Notes under the pieces: generated by a model
What the model was told of the DNA's origin: nothing
The model's database searches: none
What the model saw: only the letters and a program-made list of their open reading frames with translations
Program-made: the position numbers and the translations under genes
In this document: one piece after another, positions 17,105-26,723 of the stretch
Position numbering within the stretch: position 1 is the stretch's first letter
Layout: each line of letters opens with the position of its first letter
From: DATGJX01 sp963830545
Lineage (GTDB): Bacteria; Vulcanimicrobiota; Vulcanimicrobiia; Vulcanimicrobiales; Vulcanimicrobiaceae
Assembly: GCA_963830545.1 (NCBI GenBank)
Contig: CAWHMK010000001.1
Location: 1,364,001 to 1,428,000, forward strand
DNA length: 64,000 nucleotides
Reading direction: 5' to 3'

Positions 17105-18814
17105 ATGAGGTTTCGCGCACTTGCCGCAGCCGTGACGCTCGCGGCCATGCTTCCCGCACCGGTGCCCGGCGCCGCGGGTGGTCCACCCGCACCGGCCGCG
17201 GACCAAATCGACCGGCTGCTCGCCGCTCGCATCAAACACGTCTTCATCATCTATCAGGAAAACCGATCCTTCGATTCGGAATTCGGAACGTTTCCGGGCG
17301 CCAGCGGCATTTGGTCCGCGGACGCGCAAACGCACGGCTTGCGCCAAATCGATCCGGGAACGCGCCGCGGAGTTACGCCTTTTCGCTTGACCGATCCGGA
17401 CGTCTATTACGAAAGCAACGACCGGCGCGTGCAGCTGCAGGCGTTCGACGGCGGCAAGATGGACGAATTTGTCGCGGCTCAAGCCGGCGCCGTGCTCCAA
17501 TACGAGAAAAACGCCACGCCCGAGCAGCGCTTCGACGTCGGTGCAGAATCGATGTATCATCTCGACTGCGCGACGATCCCCTACCTATGGGCATTCGCAA
17601 AACGCTTCACGCTGTTCGACAATTTTTATCAAGCGCTGCGCGCACCGTCCACGCCGAGCAACGTCGAGATCATCGCCGCGCAGAACGGCCTCACGCAATA
17701 CGCGCGCAACCGCAGTGAGCGCGCGCCCGACGCAGACGACCCGGGCGATCCGATCTTCGCGGACCTCGACCCGCCGTTCGGACCGTACAATCCCGCGCAG
17801 CCTCCGAAACACAAGCAAATCGATCAGACGTACGCAAACGTGCTGCTGACCATGCAGCGCAAGAACGTCTCCGCCGTCAAGAAAGACACGCAAGACGTGC
17901 GCGAGGACAAGAGCGTAATCGAAAAGTTGGACGGTGCGGCCATACCATGGCGCTGGTATGAAGAAGGTTATGCCGGCACCGAGCACACGGGTCTCGTCGC
18001 GCATCATCTGGCTCCGCAATATTTCGGGTACGTCGTGAAAAACGCGAGCATGGTTTCCAACATGCGGGACGTCACGTCGTTTTATTCCGATCTTGCTCAC
18101 AACCGGCTGCCGGCGCGCGGGGTGTTCTACCTGAAGGGCGGATCGCACAATACGCTCGGTCTCAAGCCCGCGAATCCCGATCCGTACGTACAGAAACACT
18201 ATTTGGGCGACGACGATCATCCCGGTTACACCGATTCGCAAATATCGGAAGCGTTCGTCGCTTCGCTGGTTTCCGCAATCGCGCACAGCGCATATTGGCA
18301 CGATAGCGCGATCGTCATCACGTGGGACGATCTCGGCGGTTTCTGGGATCACGTCACGCCGCATAATTTCGAAATGTGCCCGGACGGGCACCCGTGCGGC
18401 GACGGCGCGCGAGTTCCCGCGATCGTGATCTCGCCGTACGGCAAGTCGGGCGTTGTCGTGCACGACTTCAACGATCAGGATTCGGTGATCAAATTCGTGG
18501 AAACGGTGTTCGGGTTGCCTGCACTTGCGTCATTGCCTGACGAAAAGCGCTATCTGCCGCTCGGGCCGCGCGACGGAAACACGCTGATTTCGAATCTGCG
18601 CGGCGCGTTCGACTACGACCGGCTCACCGGCAAGAAGCGGCCGCTCTCGCCGCAAGGCGCAACTATTCCGTCCAGCGCGATTGGTACGATCCCCGCGCCG
18701 CTGACGTGCAGCGGCATCGGCGTAACGCCGCTGGCGCCTCCGCCAGGGATGAGCGAAGCGCCTCCGGCGGGCTTTAATCCGCGGCCGTTCGCGCCGACGC
18801 CGCCGCCCGGCTAG
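17105..18814 (+). CDS. Secreted phosphoesterase (phospholipase C / acid phosphatase family)
   Basis: A 569-residue protein of the PF04185 phosphoesterase family, which includes bacterial phospholipases C and acid phosphatases. It has an N-terminal signal peptide (RALAAAVTLAAMLPAPVPGAA). The family's metal/phosphate motif appears as YQENRSFDSEFGTFPG, and a second as VITWDDLGGFWDHVTPH, followed by VPAIVISPYGKSG. The last ~70 residues are rich in Pro and Ala (APPPGMSEAPPAG), likely a flexible tail. No Tat motif is obvious. Substrate (phospholipid or phosphomonoester) is not determinable. It is divergent from hisS. Confidence 0.88.
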   Translation: MRFRALAAAVTLAAMLPAPVPGAAGGPPAPAADQIDRLLAARIKHVFIIYQENRSFDSEFGTFPGASGIWSADAQTHGLRQIDPGTRRGVTPFRLTDPDVYYESNDRRVQLQAFDGGKMDEFVAAQAGAVLQYEKNATPEQRFDVGAESMYHLDCATIPYLWAFAKRFTLFDNFYQALRAPSTPSNVEIIAAQNGLTQYARNRSERAPDADDPGDPIFADLDPPFGPYNPAQPPKHKQIDQTYANVLLTMQRKNVSAVKKDTQDVREDKSVIEKLDGAAIPWRWYEEGYAGTEHTGLVAHHLAPQYFGYVVKNASMVSNMRDVTSFYSDLAHNRLPARGVFYLKGGSHNTLGLKPANPDPYVQKHYLGDDDHPGYTDSQISEAFVASLVSAIAHSAYWHDSAIVITWDDLGGFWDHVTPHNFEMCPDGHPCGDGARVPAIVISPYGKSGVVVHDFNDQDSVIKFVETVFGLPALASLPDEKRYLPLGPRDGNTLISNLRGAFDYDRLTGKKRPLSPQGATIPSSAIGTIPAPLTCSGIGVTPLAPPPGMSEAPPAGFNPRPFAPTPPPG

Positions 18815-18844
18815 ATGCGCGCCGCCTCGTCGTGATAGAGCAGC

Positions 18845-19915
18845 GTGTTCACCGCGCTGCTCGTCACGTCGGCCGCGACGTTGTTCGAAAGCGCGCCGTT
18901 CATTTTCGCCGCAGCGTTGCTCGTGCGAGCGCCGTTGCGGTGGAACGCGCGGCTCGACGCGTACCTCGGATGCGGGTGTGGGGCCGGTCCTTCCGCGCGT
19001 TCGCTTCCGGCCGCCGCCGCAACGTGTTTGGTTTTCGGACCGCTCGTTGCCGGCGCGCGGCTCGCGGCGGCTGTTGCGGTCGAGCGAATGCGGCCCGCAC
19101 ACGGATGCGCGCACCGGCGGACGTCGTTTCTCACGGAACTCCATGCCATACTGCCGATCGCTGCCGTTGCGGCGGGCGCGGCGCTTTTGTTGCCCGCACT
19201 GCTGTCGTGGCGCGCTCCGGCGGCCGCCACCTTTGCGGCGGGCGCAGTTGCAGCGTTCGTCATGGCGCCGTGCGCCCTCGGCAGCGTCGGACTGGCCGCG
19301 GCACTTCGCGGCACGGTCCCGGCTGCCGCAGCCGGATTTCTCTGCGTCGCCGGCATCTTCGACATTCGATGCTGGCTCGGATCGCGCAGGCAGGCCGCCG
19401 AACACGATGCATTCGCCTATGCCGTCCTCGCACTTGCGTGCGCGATACTCGGAGCACATCGCGGATCCGGCGTTCTCCATCCGAAACTCGCGCTTGCGCT
19501 CTGGCCGTGCGCGTTCGCGGCAGCGTGGTGCGCGGTTCGCTTCCGGGCGGAAGGTTGCGCGCGCCTACGCATCGCTCCGGCGATCATGTTCGCAGGCGCG
19601 GTACTCGGAGCGCCGCTTCCGCAGTATCACGCAACCGAAACGACGCTTACGGATGCATTCTCCGGCGAACGCGTCGATTTCACCGGCGAGCTGACGCGAA
19701 CCGGCGGGGCCGCAACGCTGGTGCGCTACGCAATCACCTGCTGCCGCGCGGACGCCTCGCCTATCGTCGTGCGTTTGATGGAGGCCCCGTCGCGGCGTTT
19801 GCACGGGTGGATGCACGCTCGCGGCGCGCTCGTCGAACGCGGCGGCGACTTGCGTTTACGCGCGGACGAGCTCTTGCCGGTGGACGCACCGGCGGATCCG
19901 TTCGTGTACCGCTAG
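18845..19915 (+). CDS. Permease-like membrane protein fused to a DUF1980-like C-terminal domain
   Basis: A 356-residue membrane protein. The N-terminal two-thirds hold about 7-8 hydrophobic segments with a permease hallmark: SAPFIFAAALL, then GCGCGAGPSARSLPAAAA and LVFGPLVAGARLA, as in DUF318/UPF0718 permeases. The C-terminal ~110 residues resemble DUF1980 (YcgQ-like): GERVDFTGELTRTGGA, the CC motif ITCCRADASPIVVRLM, and a small beta domain. In other bacteria these are usually two adjacent genes (ycgR/ycgQ); here they appear fused and compact. GTG 18845 is the only start after an in-frame stop. The last four bases overlap the end of the convergent gene in a shared CTAG. Function unknown, possibly metal or thiol related because of the cysteines. 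Confidence 0.6.
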   Translation: MFTALLVTSAATLFESAPFIFAAALLVRAPLRWNARLDAYLGCGCGAGPSARSLPAAAATCLVFGPLVAGARLAAAVAVERMRPAHGCAHRRTSFLTELHAILPIAAVAAGAALLLPALLSWRAPAAATFAAGAVAAFVMAPCALGSVGLAAALRGTVPAAAAGFLCVAGIFDIRCWLGSRRQAAEHDAFAYAVLALACAILGAHRGSGVLHPKLALALWPCAFAAAWCAVRFRAEGCARLRIAPAIMFAGAVLGAPLPQYHATETTLTDAFSGERVDFTGELTRTGGAATLVRYAITCCRADASPIVVRLMEAPSRRLHGWMHARGALVERGGDLRLRADELLPVDAPADPFVYR

Positions 19916-20439
19916 CGCGGCAGAATCGTTATCGTGAACGACACCGGCTGCTTCACGCTCGCCGGAACGTTCCCACGCGGGGTTAGGCTCAGAATTGCGG
20001 TGCCGGGCTGCTTTGCCGTAAAGCCGCCCTGAACGCCGCGCGACCACATGACGCCCACTTTCGGCGCAAGAGCCGTCGCATCGGAATTCTCGGCGTTCCA
20101 TGTATACTCGTCTCGTAACGCGACGATGACGGTATCGCCGACGTGCACGGTAATTCCGCGGCCGTCCTCAGCGTGCGAGAGCGTGTGATCCAGTTCGGCG
20201 AGTTGCCGGTCGATAACGTCGAGCATTCCGTTCGCAGCGGGATCGTGCGCCTCGTATGCGCGGCGCGTGGCATCCAACTGCACGCGCAGCAGCGAGTCCT
20301 GTCCGGGGGCGAGAAGTTTACGCGACTGATCCTGCGCGATGCGCGCCTCCAAACGGGCGGCGCGATCCGTGAAATTCTGCGGCTGCGGCAGCGGTATCGT
20401 CGTTGCACCAATGAGCGCAAACGCGCACAGTCCGATCAT
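19912..20439 (-). CDS. Exported protein with a chagasin/Ig-like C-terminal domain
   Basis: A 175-residue protein. The N-terminus is a short signal peptide (LCAFALIGATTIPL). A charged helical region follows (about residues 25-95). The C-terminal ~80 residues resemble protease inhibitor I42 (chagasin) or a bacterial Ig-like fold: VHVGDTVIVALRDEYTWN, then GVMWSRGVQGGFTAKQPGTAILSLTP, whose spacing recalls the inhibitor loops. The resemblance is moderate. The start overlaps the VOC gene's stop (ATGA), so it is the distal gene of the fabF-rnc-smc-purH operon. Confidence 0.5.
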   Translation of the reverse strand: MIGLCAFALIGATTIPLPQPQNFTDRAARLEARIAQDQSRKLLAPGQDSLLRVQLDATRRAYEAHDPAANGMLDVIDRQLAELDHTLSHAEDGRGITVHVGDTVIVALRDEYTWNAENSDATALAPKVGVMWSRGVQGGFTAKQPGTAILSLTPRGNVPASVKQPVSFTITILPR

Positions 20440-20837
20440 GAGAGGCTTTGCGTTTTACGCGGCTCGAGGAGCTCGACCGGAATACCGTTGGGATCCTCCA
20501 CGAACGCGATCGCGCGGGAGCCGCCCGGCGACTTTTTCACATCCTTCAAAATCTTCACCCCTTCGGCACGCAAACGCGCGACGTACCGTTCCAAATCACC
20601 CTCGACTTCGATTGCCAAATGCTCGAATCGATTGCCCAATTCGTACGGCGGATGATCTTCGAGGTCGTAGACCAATTCGACATACGCATCCCAATTGTCG
20701 CCGACGAATGCCATGTCGGCGTTTCCGGGATAATGATACGGCCCGTCCAGCAGCCGCATTCCCAGTTTTTGCGTGTAGAAGTCGATCGACTCTTGCATGT
20801 CGTTGACGAAAATCGACGTGTGCAAATACCGGGGCAT
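20436..20837 (-). CDS. VOC-superfamily (glyoxalase I-like) protein
   Basis: A 133-residue vicinal-oxygen-chelate protein with two beta-alpha-beta modules: LHTSIFVNDMQESIDFYTQKLGM and FEHLAIEVEGDLERYVARL. Candidate metal ligands are the His of LHTS, Glu in YVELVYD, His of FEHLA and Glu in PVELLEP, matching glyoxalase I. Length and the DPNGIPVELLE ending fit GloA closely, so methylglyoxal detoxification is plausible. ATG 20837 lies 18 bp after the purH stop. Confidence 0.8.
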   Translation of the reverse strand: MPRYLHTSIFVNDMQESIDFYTQKLGMRLLDGPYHYPGNADMAFVGDNWDAYVELVYDLEDHPPYELGNRFEHLAIEVEGDLERYVARLRAEGVKILKDVKKSPGGSRAIAFVEDPNGIPVELLEPRKTQSLS

Positions 20838-20854
20838 GCCGGATGTATACCCGG

Positions 20855-22418
20855 CTAGTGCAGGAAATAGCGGTGCGTCGAAAAGACCAGCGAGGCGCCG
20901 TGCGCGTCCGCCGCTTCGATAACCAGCGCGTCGCGCATCGAGCCTTGCGGCGCGATGATCGCGGTGCAGCCCGAGTCCGCTGCGGCTTCCAATCCGTCGG
21001 CAAATGGAAAAAATCCATCGCTGGCGCACGCCGCGCCTCGCGCCTGCTCGCCGGCGCGAACGCCCGCAATCTTCACCGCGCTCACGCGATTGGTTTGTCC
21101 CGCACAAATGCCGCGCGTTGCGCCGCCTTTGACGATGACGATGCCGTTACTCTTGACGTGGCGCACGACGTCCCACGCCAACGCCAGATCGTGCCACTCC
21201 TGTCGCGTGGGCCGGCGTTTGCTCACGACGCTCCACGTCTCACGTTTGTACGAAGGGTCTTCTTCTTCCGCCAAGACTCCACGGAGCGCGCTGCGCAGCT
21301 GTACTTCGCGCTGCAATTCCCGGGGCAACGAGGGCGCGTAGCGCATGATGCGCAAATTCTTTTTCTTTTTCAGCAATGCGAGCGCGTCGTCGTCGAATTC
21401 CGGCGCCGCGACGATCTCCAAGAAGAACGACGAGAGCGCTTGAGCGGTCGGAAGGTCGATCTTCGCATCGACGGCGATGATGCCGCCGAAGGCGGAAACC
21501 GGATCCGCCTCGAGCGCGTCCCGCACGGCCTTCGCCGTGGTGGATCGCTGCGCGACGCCGCAGGGCACGGTGTGTTTGACGATCGCCGCGCGAACGAAGC
21601 GCTCGTGCTGCGAGCCGAAATCTGCTCCGAGCGGCGCGCGCGAGAGCAGCCTTAGCGTCGCGTCCAGATCGAGCAAATTGTTGTAGGAAAGATCTTTGCC
21701 GTGCAGCTGATCGGGCAATTGCTGCGGCCGGCTCAGATAAAATGCGGCGCGTAGTTGTGGGTTCTCACCGTAGCGCAGCGGCTGCGCAAGCGGCATGGTC
21801 AGCGTCAGGGCTCCGGGAAGCTCGCTGGGAAGTACTTCGCCCTCCGTTGCAAGGTAGTGCGCGATCGCCGCGTCGTATTCGGCGGTGCGTTCGAACGCCG
21901 TAACGGCCAGGCGTCTGCGCGCGTTTTCGTCTAAGCCGCCGTGCTCCAACGAGCTCCAAGAACGCCGGATATTGCGACGGATGACTCAGAATCGTCACGT
22001 TCGAGAAATTCTTCGCAGCAGCGCGCAGCAGCGAGACGCCGCCAACGTCGATCTGCTCGATAGCTTCGCGCAGCGTCGTTCCGGATTGCGCGACGGTCGC
22101 TTCGAACGGATAGAGGTTGACGACCACGGTGCGCACGTCGTGTATCGCATACGTCCGCGCCTGATCCTGATGCGCCGCGCTGGCGCGATCGTACAAAATC
22201 GCACCGAAGACTTTCGGATGCAGCGTTTTCACGCGTCCATCGAACAACGGAGGAAAGCCGGTCAATTCCTCGACGTCGCGGGCGTCAATTCCGTTCTCCC
22301 TAAGGAATGCGCGCGTTCCGCCCGTGGCGTAGATGACCGCGCCCCGCGCGGCTAACGCTCTTGCAACTTCGGCCGCACCCGTCTTATCGGAAAGAGAGAA
22401 GAGCGCCGCCTCAGGCAA
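20855..22418 (-). CDS. purH: Bifunctional AICAR formyltransferase/IMP cyclohydrolase (interrupted by a frameshift)
   Basis: Performs the last two steps of purine synthesis. The N-terminal MGS-like cyclohydrolase domain (FSLSDKTG, YATGGT, FDGRVKTLHPKVFGAIL, VVNLYPF) is in one frame and the transformylase domain (ENPQLRAAFY, KHTVPCGVA, SDGFFPFADGLE, FSTHRYFLH at the end) in another. Deleting one T at 21948-21949 (plus-strand AA) joins them into about 520 residues, full length. The start is TTG 22418, overlapping the smc stop by 8 bp. Most likely a sequencing insertion. Confidence 0.9.
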
Positions 22419-25400
22419 GCGCGGGCTCCGCTTCCCGTTCGTGCGCGAGTTCCGCCGAGATAATCTGACTGATGCCCGCCTCGCCCATCGTAACGCCGTA
22501 CATGCGATCCGCCAGTTCCATCGTCTGCTTGTTGTGCGTGACGATGATCATCTGCGATCCGCCGCGGGCGAGTTCGCGCACCATCTTCGAGAACCGCTCG
22601 ACGTTCGCGTCGTCCAGCGCGGCGTCGACCTCGTCGAGCAGGTAAAACGGCGACGGACGCACTTTGATGAGCGCAAAGATCAGCGCGGCCGCAGTCATCG
22701 CGCGCTCGCCGCCCGAGAGCGCCGGCAGCGGCATGAGTTTCTTGCCCGGCGGCTGCACGGAAATCTCGATGCCCGTTTCGGAAAGATTCTCCGGATTCGT
22801 CTGCCACATTTTCGCTTGGCCGCCCGGGAACAACCGCGCGTACATCTGGGTGAACGCTTCCGAAACCTGATTGAACGTTTCGTTGAACCGCGTTTGCGTC
22901 TGCTGTTCGATTTCGCGAATGGACTGCAGCAGGGTCTCGCGCGCCTTCGAAAGATCCTCGAGCTGCTCGCGCAGGAACTGCTCGCGCTGCGCGAGTTCGT
23001 CGCGGTCGGCCTCGGCATTGAGATTCACGTTGGAGAGCCGTGCAAGATCTTCGCGCAGGCGCGGGAGATCGTCCGTTGCGGTATCGGGCTCATCGGCATA
23101 CCGAGCTTCCACGTCGCGGCACTCGTCCTCGGTCGCCGGATTCTGTGCGAACTGCGAGACGAGCATTCCGAGTTCGGCTTCGATTTCGGCGAGGCGCATG
23201 CGATGGCGTTCGCCGCCGGCCTGCGCTTCGCGCTCTTCGATCTCCGCGCCGCGCATCTCCGATTCAAAGCGCGTCACGTTGTCGGCGAGCACTCCGCGTT
23301 CGCGGCGCGCAGCCTCGAATGCGGACTCGGCTTGCGCTACTTGCGCGCGAAGTGATTCGAGCTGCTCCGAGGCACTCTCGACCTGTCGGCGAAGGGCCGC
23401 GATTTCGGCAGCCATGTGTTCGCGTGCGGCGCGCGCCCGCTCGCTGTCCTGATCGATGATGCCCAGTCGGGCTCTCGCGCCGTCGCGCTCCGCCGTCAGA
23501 GCAGCAAACCGTTCGCGCAACTCGCCGGCCCGCGCTGCTGCTTGCCCCTGCACCCTTTCTGCCGCAGCGATACGTTCGCGCGCCTGCGCCAACTCGTTTT
23601 CCAAACGCAGGCGGTCTTCGTCGCTGCGCATTTCTTCCGGCTGCGCGCCTTCCAGTTCGCGTTCGCGATCGCGGGCGCGCGCTGCTCCGGAATGCAGTTC
23701 GGCGACACGATTGCGCGCAGTTTGCAGGTCGCGCTGCATGCGCTCGACCTCGGCGCTCACGCCGGCCATTTCGCCGCGCACTTCGGTGAGCCTCACTTCC
23801 GCACGGCGCAACGCTTGGGCCGTTTCGTCGCGCCGCGCTACGGCTATGCGGCCCGCTTCGTCCGCCTCGTCCGCCGCGGTCTCGAGCCGCCCGAGTTGCG
23901 CCTGCATCTCTGCCAGCCGTTCGCGCAACGTCTGCGCTTGCACTCGCCGTGAAAGGATGGACTTTTCGCGCTGGTAACGGCCGCCGGTGATGGCGCCGCC
24001 GCCGGTAATCTGTTCGCCGGAAAGCGTGACGATGGTGTCGCGCAGGCCGCGACTGCGCACCAAGTAGATCCCCGTCTGCAGCGTGTCGACCACGAGGACG
24101 TTTCCGACCAGAAAACGGACGATGCTCTCGTACTGCGGCTGCGTGCGGATGAGCGTGTGCGCGTAGCCGATGACGCCGCGAACGTCGCGCAATTCGTTCG
24201 TGAGTTCTTTGCCGGTCCGGTTTTGCAGCGTGTCGAGCGGAAGAAACGTCGCCCGCCCGAGCTCCTTCATGTTGAGGTAGTCGATCGCGCGTTCGGCATC
24301 TTCGGACGTGCGCGTGACGATGTTCGACAAGCGCGCACCGAACGAAACGTCCATGGCGCGCGCGTACTGCTCGTCGGTGGTGATGAGGTTGGAAACGACG
24401 CCTTCCAAACCGCGCAGCTCGCCGCGTTGGAAGGCTTCCATTACCGCGCGCGTGCCCGGTACGTGCCCTTCCATGCTGTTTTCGAGTTCTTCGATCGTGT
24501 GCAGACGCGACTGCGCTGCGGCGACTTCGCTGGCGTACTCGCGATGCGCCGTCATGGCGTGAGAAAGGTCCGCTTGCGCCTGCGTCACGGCGCGTTCGGC
24601 ATCTTCGAAGCCGCCGCGAGCGTCGAGCAGCTGCGTTTCGAGCTGCGCCAGCTGCTGCTCGCGTTCGGCGAACTTGTGGGTGGCGGCACCGCACGCAATT
24701 TCGATTTGCTCGGCGCGAGCACGCGCGGACCCCGCCTCGTTTTCGAGCCGTTCCGCTTCCGAGCGCGCGTTTTCGCCCTGCACCCGGCGTTCGGCTTTGC
24801 GCGCGGCAACCGCGGACGCGGCAGCCTCCACTTCCCGCAGTTGCGTGAAGATCGCGTCGAGCTCGCCGCGAGCCTGAGAGAGCGCGCTCTGCGCCTGCAA
24901 TTCCGCCTCGCGCGCGTTCTCCAGATCTTGCTGCAGCGGAGTGATGCGTGCTTCGAGCGCGGCGATGGAACTCTCGAGCGTCTCGCGCTCGTGCTGCACA
25001 CGGGCGGCATCCTCAGACGTTTGCGTGCTCTGTGCTTCCAGCGTCTCTCGCCGCGCCAGGGCGGCGGCGTAATCGGCTTCCAGGCGCGAAAGCTGCGCGC
25101 GGATCGTTTGGCTTTGCGAACGGAGTTCTTCGAGCTGGAGTTCGTGCCGGTACGCGCGCGTACGCGACTGCGCCAGCTGCGCGCCCAGCGAAGCCGCCTT
25201 TGCCGCTGCGGCGCTGCGCACTTCCTCGTTGCGTTCGAGTTGGGCCTTGAGCGTTTCGCGTTCCGCACGTCGCGACGCGCCGGCTCGAAGGTACGAGAGA
25301 ATCTCCAGATCGCGAACCCGCGCGCTCAGTTTTCGATAACGCTTGGCGCGGCGAACCTGCGTTTCGAGTTCCGGAATGCGCCGTTCGAGTTCCGCAATGA

Positions 25401-25980
25401 GATCGTTGATGCGGATTGCGTTCTGTTCCGTTTGCTCGAGGCGGCGCATGGATTCGTTTTTGCGCGCCAGGAATTTGTTTATGCCGGCAGTTTCTTCGAA
25501 GAGCGCGCGCCGGTCGGTGGGTTTGCTGGTCAGAATGGAATCGATTTGGCCCTGAGAAACGATCGAGTACGAACCGGGGCCAAGACCCGTGCCCATCAGC
25601 AATTCCAAAATGTCGCGCAACCGGCACTGGTTACGGTTGATGTAGTATTCGATCTCACCGGCGCGATACGCGCGGCGCGTGATCTCGACTTCGGTGAAAT
25701 CGATCGGCAAGCGCCGGTCGCCGTTGTCGAACGTGATCGAGACTTCGGCCAGCCCGAGCGGTTTGCGCTTCTCGTTGCCGGCGAAGATGACGTCCTCCAT
25801 CTTTCCGGAACGCAGGCTCTTGCTGCTTTGCTCGCCGAGCACCCAGCGGAACGCGTCGATCAGATTCGATTTGCCGGAACCGTTCGGTCCGACGATGGCG
25901 GTGATGCCGCCGCCGAAATCGAGCGTCGTCGGCTCCGCGAACGTTTTGAATCCGAACGTTTTTATCTGCTTGAGTTTCAT
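22411..25980 (-). CDS. smc: Chromosome segregation protein SMC
   Basis: An 1189-residue SMC ATPase that compacts and segregates chromosomes, loaded at parS by ParB. Walker A is GPNGSGKSNLIDAF near residue 40. Two long coiled coils, dense in E/R/A/Q, flank a hinge at about residues 500-650 (GLEGVVSNLITTDEQYA through EQITGGGAITGG). The C-terminal head has the signature LSGGERAMTAAALIFAL and Walker B FYLLDEVDAALDD. ATG 25980 lies 2 bp after the rnc stop. The rnc-smc order is common in bacteria. No scpA/scpB here. Confidence 0.97.
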   Translation of the reverse strand: MKLKQIKTFGFKTFAEPTTLDFGGGITAIVGPNGSGKSNLIDAFRWVLGEQSSKSLRSGKMEDVIFAGNEKRKPLGLAEVSITFDNGDRRLPIDFTEVEITRRAYRAGEIEYYINRNQCRLRDILELLMGTGLGPGSYSIVSQGQIDSILTSKPTDRRALFEETAGINKFLARKNESMRRLEQTEQNAIRINDLIAELERRIPELETQVRRAKRYRKLSARVRDLEILSYLRAGASRRAERETLKAQLERNEEVRSAAAAKAASLGAQLAQSRTRAYRHELQLEELRSQSQTIRAQLSRLEADYAAALARRETLEAQSTQTSEDAARVQHERETLESSIAALEARITPLQQDLENAREAELQAQSALSQARGELDAIFTQLREVEAAASAVAARKAERRVQGENARSEAERLENEAGSARARAEQIEIACGAATHKFAEREQQLAQLETQLLDARGGFEDAERAVTQAQADLSHAMTAHREYASEVAAAQSRLHTIEELENSMEGHVPGTRAVMEAFQRGELRGLEGVVSNLITTDEQYARAMDVSFGARLSNIVTRTSEDAERAIDYLNMKELGRATFLPLDTLQNRTGKELTNELRDVRGVIGYAHTLIRTQPQYESIVRFLVGNVLVVDTLQTGIYLVRSRGLRDTIVTLSGEQITGGGAITGGRYQREKSILSRRVQAQTLRERLAEMQAQLGRLETAADEADEAGRIAVARRDETAQALRRAEVRLTEVRGEMAGVSAEVERMQRDLQTARNRVAELHSGAARARDRERELEGAQPEEMRSDEDRLRLENELAQARERIAAAERVQGQAAARAGELRERFAALTAERDGARARLGIIDQDSERARAAREHMAAEIAALRRQVESASEQLESLRAQVAQAESAFEAARRERGVLADNVTRFESEMRGAEIEEREAQAGGERHRMRLAEIEAELGMLVSQFAQNPATEDECRDVEARYADEPDTATDDLPRLREDLARLSNVNLNAEADRDELAQREQFLREQLEDLSKARETLLQSIREIEQQTQTRFNETFNQVSEAFTQMYARLFPGGQAKMWQTNPENLSETGIEISVQPPGKKLMPLPALSGGERAMTAAALIFALIKVRPSPFYLLDEVDAALDDANVERFSKMVRELARGGSQMIIVTHNKQTMELADRMYGVTMGEAGISQIISAELAHEREAEPALA

Positions 25981-25981
25981 G

Positions 25982-26714
25982 CTAGGAGTTGAGTTTGGTT
26001 CTCTTCTTGCTCGGCGCGCGCGACTGAGCAAGCAAGGTCTCTAAAGCCTTGCTCGCGGCCTCGAGTTGGGCGATTTTCTTTGACCTGCCGGTTCCGGAAC
26101 CCAGGACCGTATCCTTGAGGATAACCTGCGAAGTGAATTCGGGCGCCTGTGCCGTGCCCACCGAACGGTCGCGATATACGGGGACGCGGCGGTAACGTTC
26201 CTGCATGAGATGCTGCAGGCGGGACTTCGCATCGACGACGTTCTCTTCCGAAAGGTCGACCAGACGCAGATGCTGCTCGACGAGAAAACGGCGCGCTTTG
26301 GCCTCGCCGTACCGCAAATACAGCGCACCGACGAACGCTTCAAACGCATCTGCGAGGATCGTTCGGTTTTGCGCGCCGCCCGCACGCGTCATGCCTTCGC
26401 CCAGCTGCATCGATTTCGGGAAATCCCAGGCGCAGCGCCGTTTCCGCGAGTGCGCCGTCGTTGACGATCGCGGCCTTGCGGCGCGTGAACCACCCTTCGT
26501 CTTCATCCGGGTACTGCTCGTAGAGCCACGTCGCGGCGACGAAGCCCAGTACTGAATCACCCAAGAACTCCAGGCGTTCGTTGGAGATCTCATGCCGTTC
26601 GCGCGCGGCGCTTTCGTGGAGGAATGCCTGCTCGAACAGGTCCAAATCCAGGGGCGCGGCGTGCGCCTTTTTGAGCAATGCGCGCATGCGGCGCCGCCGT
26701 TGTTCACCCGCCAC
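25982..26714 (-). CDS. rnc: Ribonuclease III (interrupted by a frameshift)
   Basis: Double-strand-specific RNase for rRNA and mRNA processing. The catalytic signature NERLEFLGDSVLGFVAATWL is in the N-terminal frame, while the second catalytic region DAFEAFVGALYL and the C-terminal dsRNA-binding domain are in another. Removing one A from the AAA run at 26413-26415 gives GFPESMQLGEGMTRAGG and a normal ~243-residue protein. The start is GTG 26714 (ATG 26687 is possible). It sits between fabF and smc, 9 bp after the fabF stop. Confidence 0.9.
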
Positions 26715-26723
26715 GGCTGCGCG

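Noticed and set aside
24157..25992. 611-codon plus-strand ORF
   Set aside because: Antisense to the smc gene; its Arg/Ala/Phe-rich, low-quality translation reflects high-GC codon bias, not a gene.
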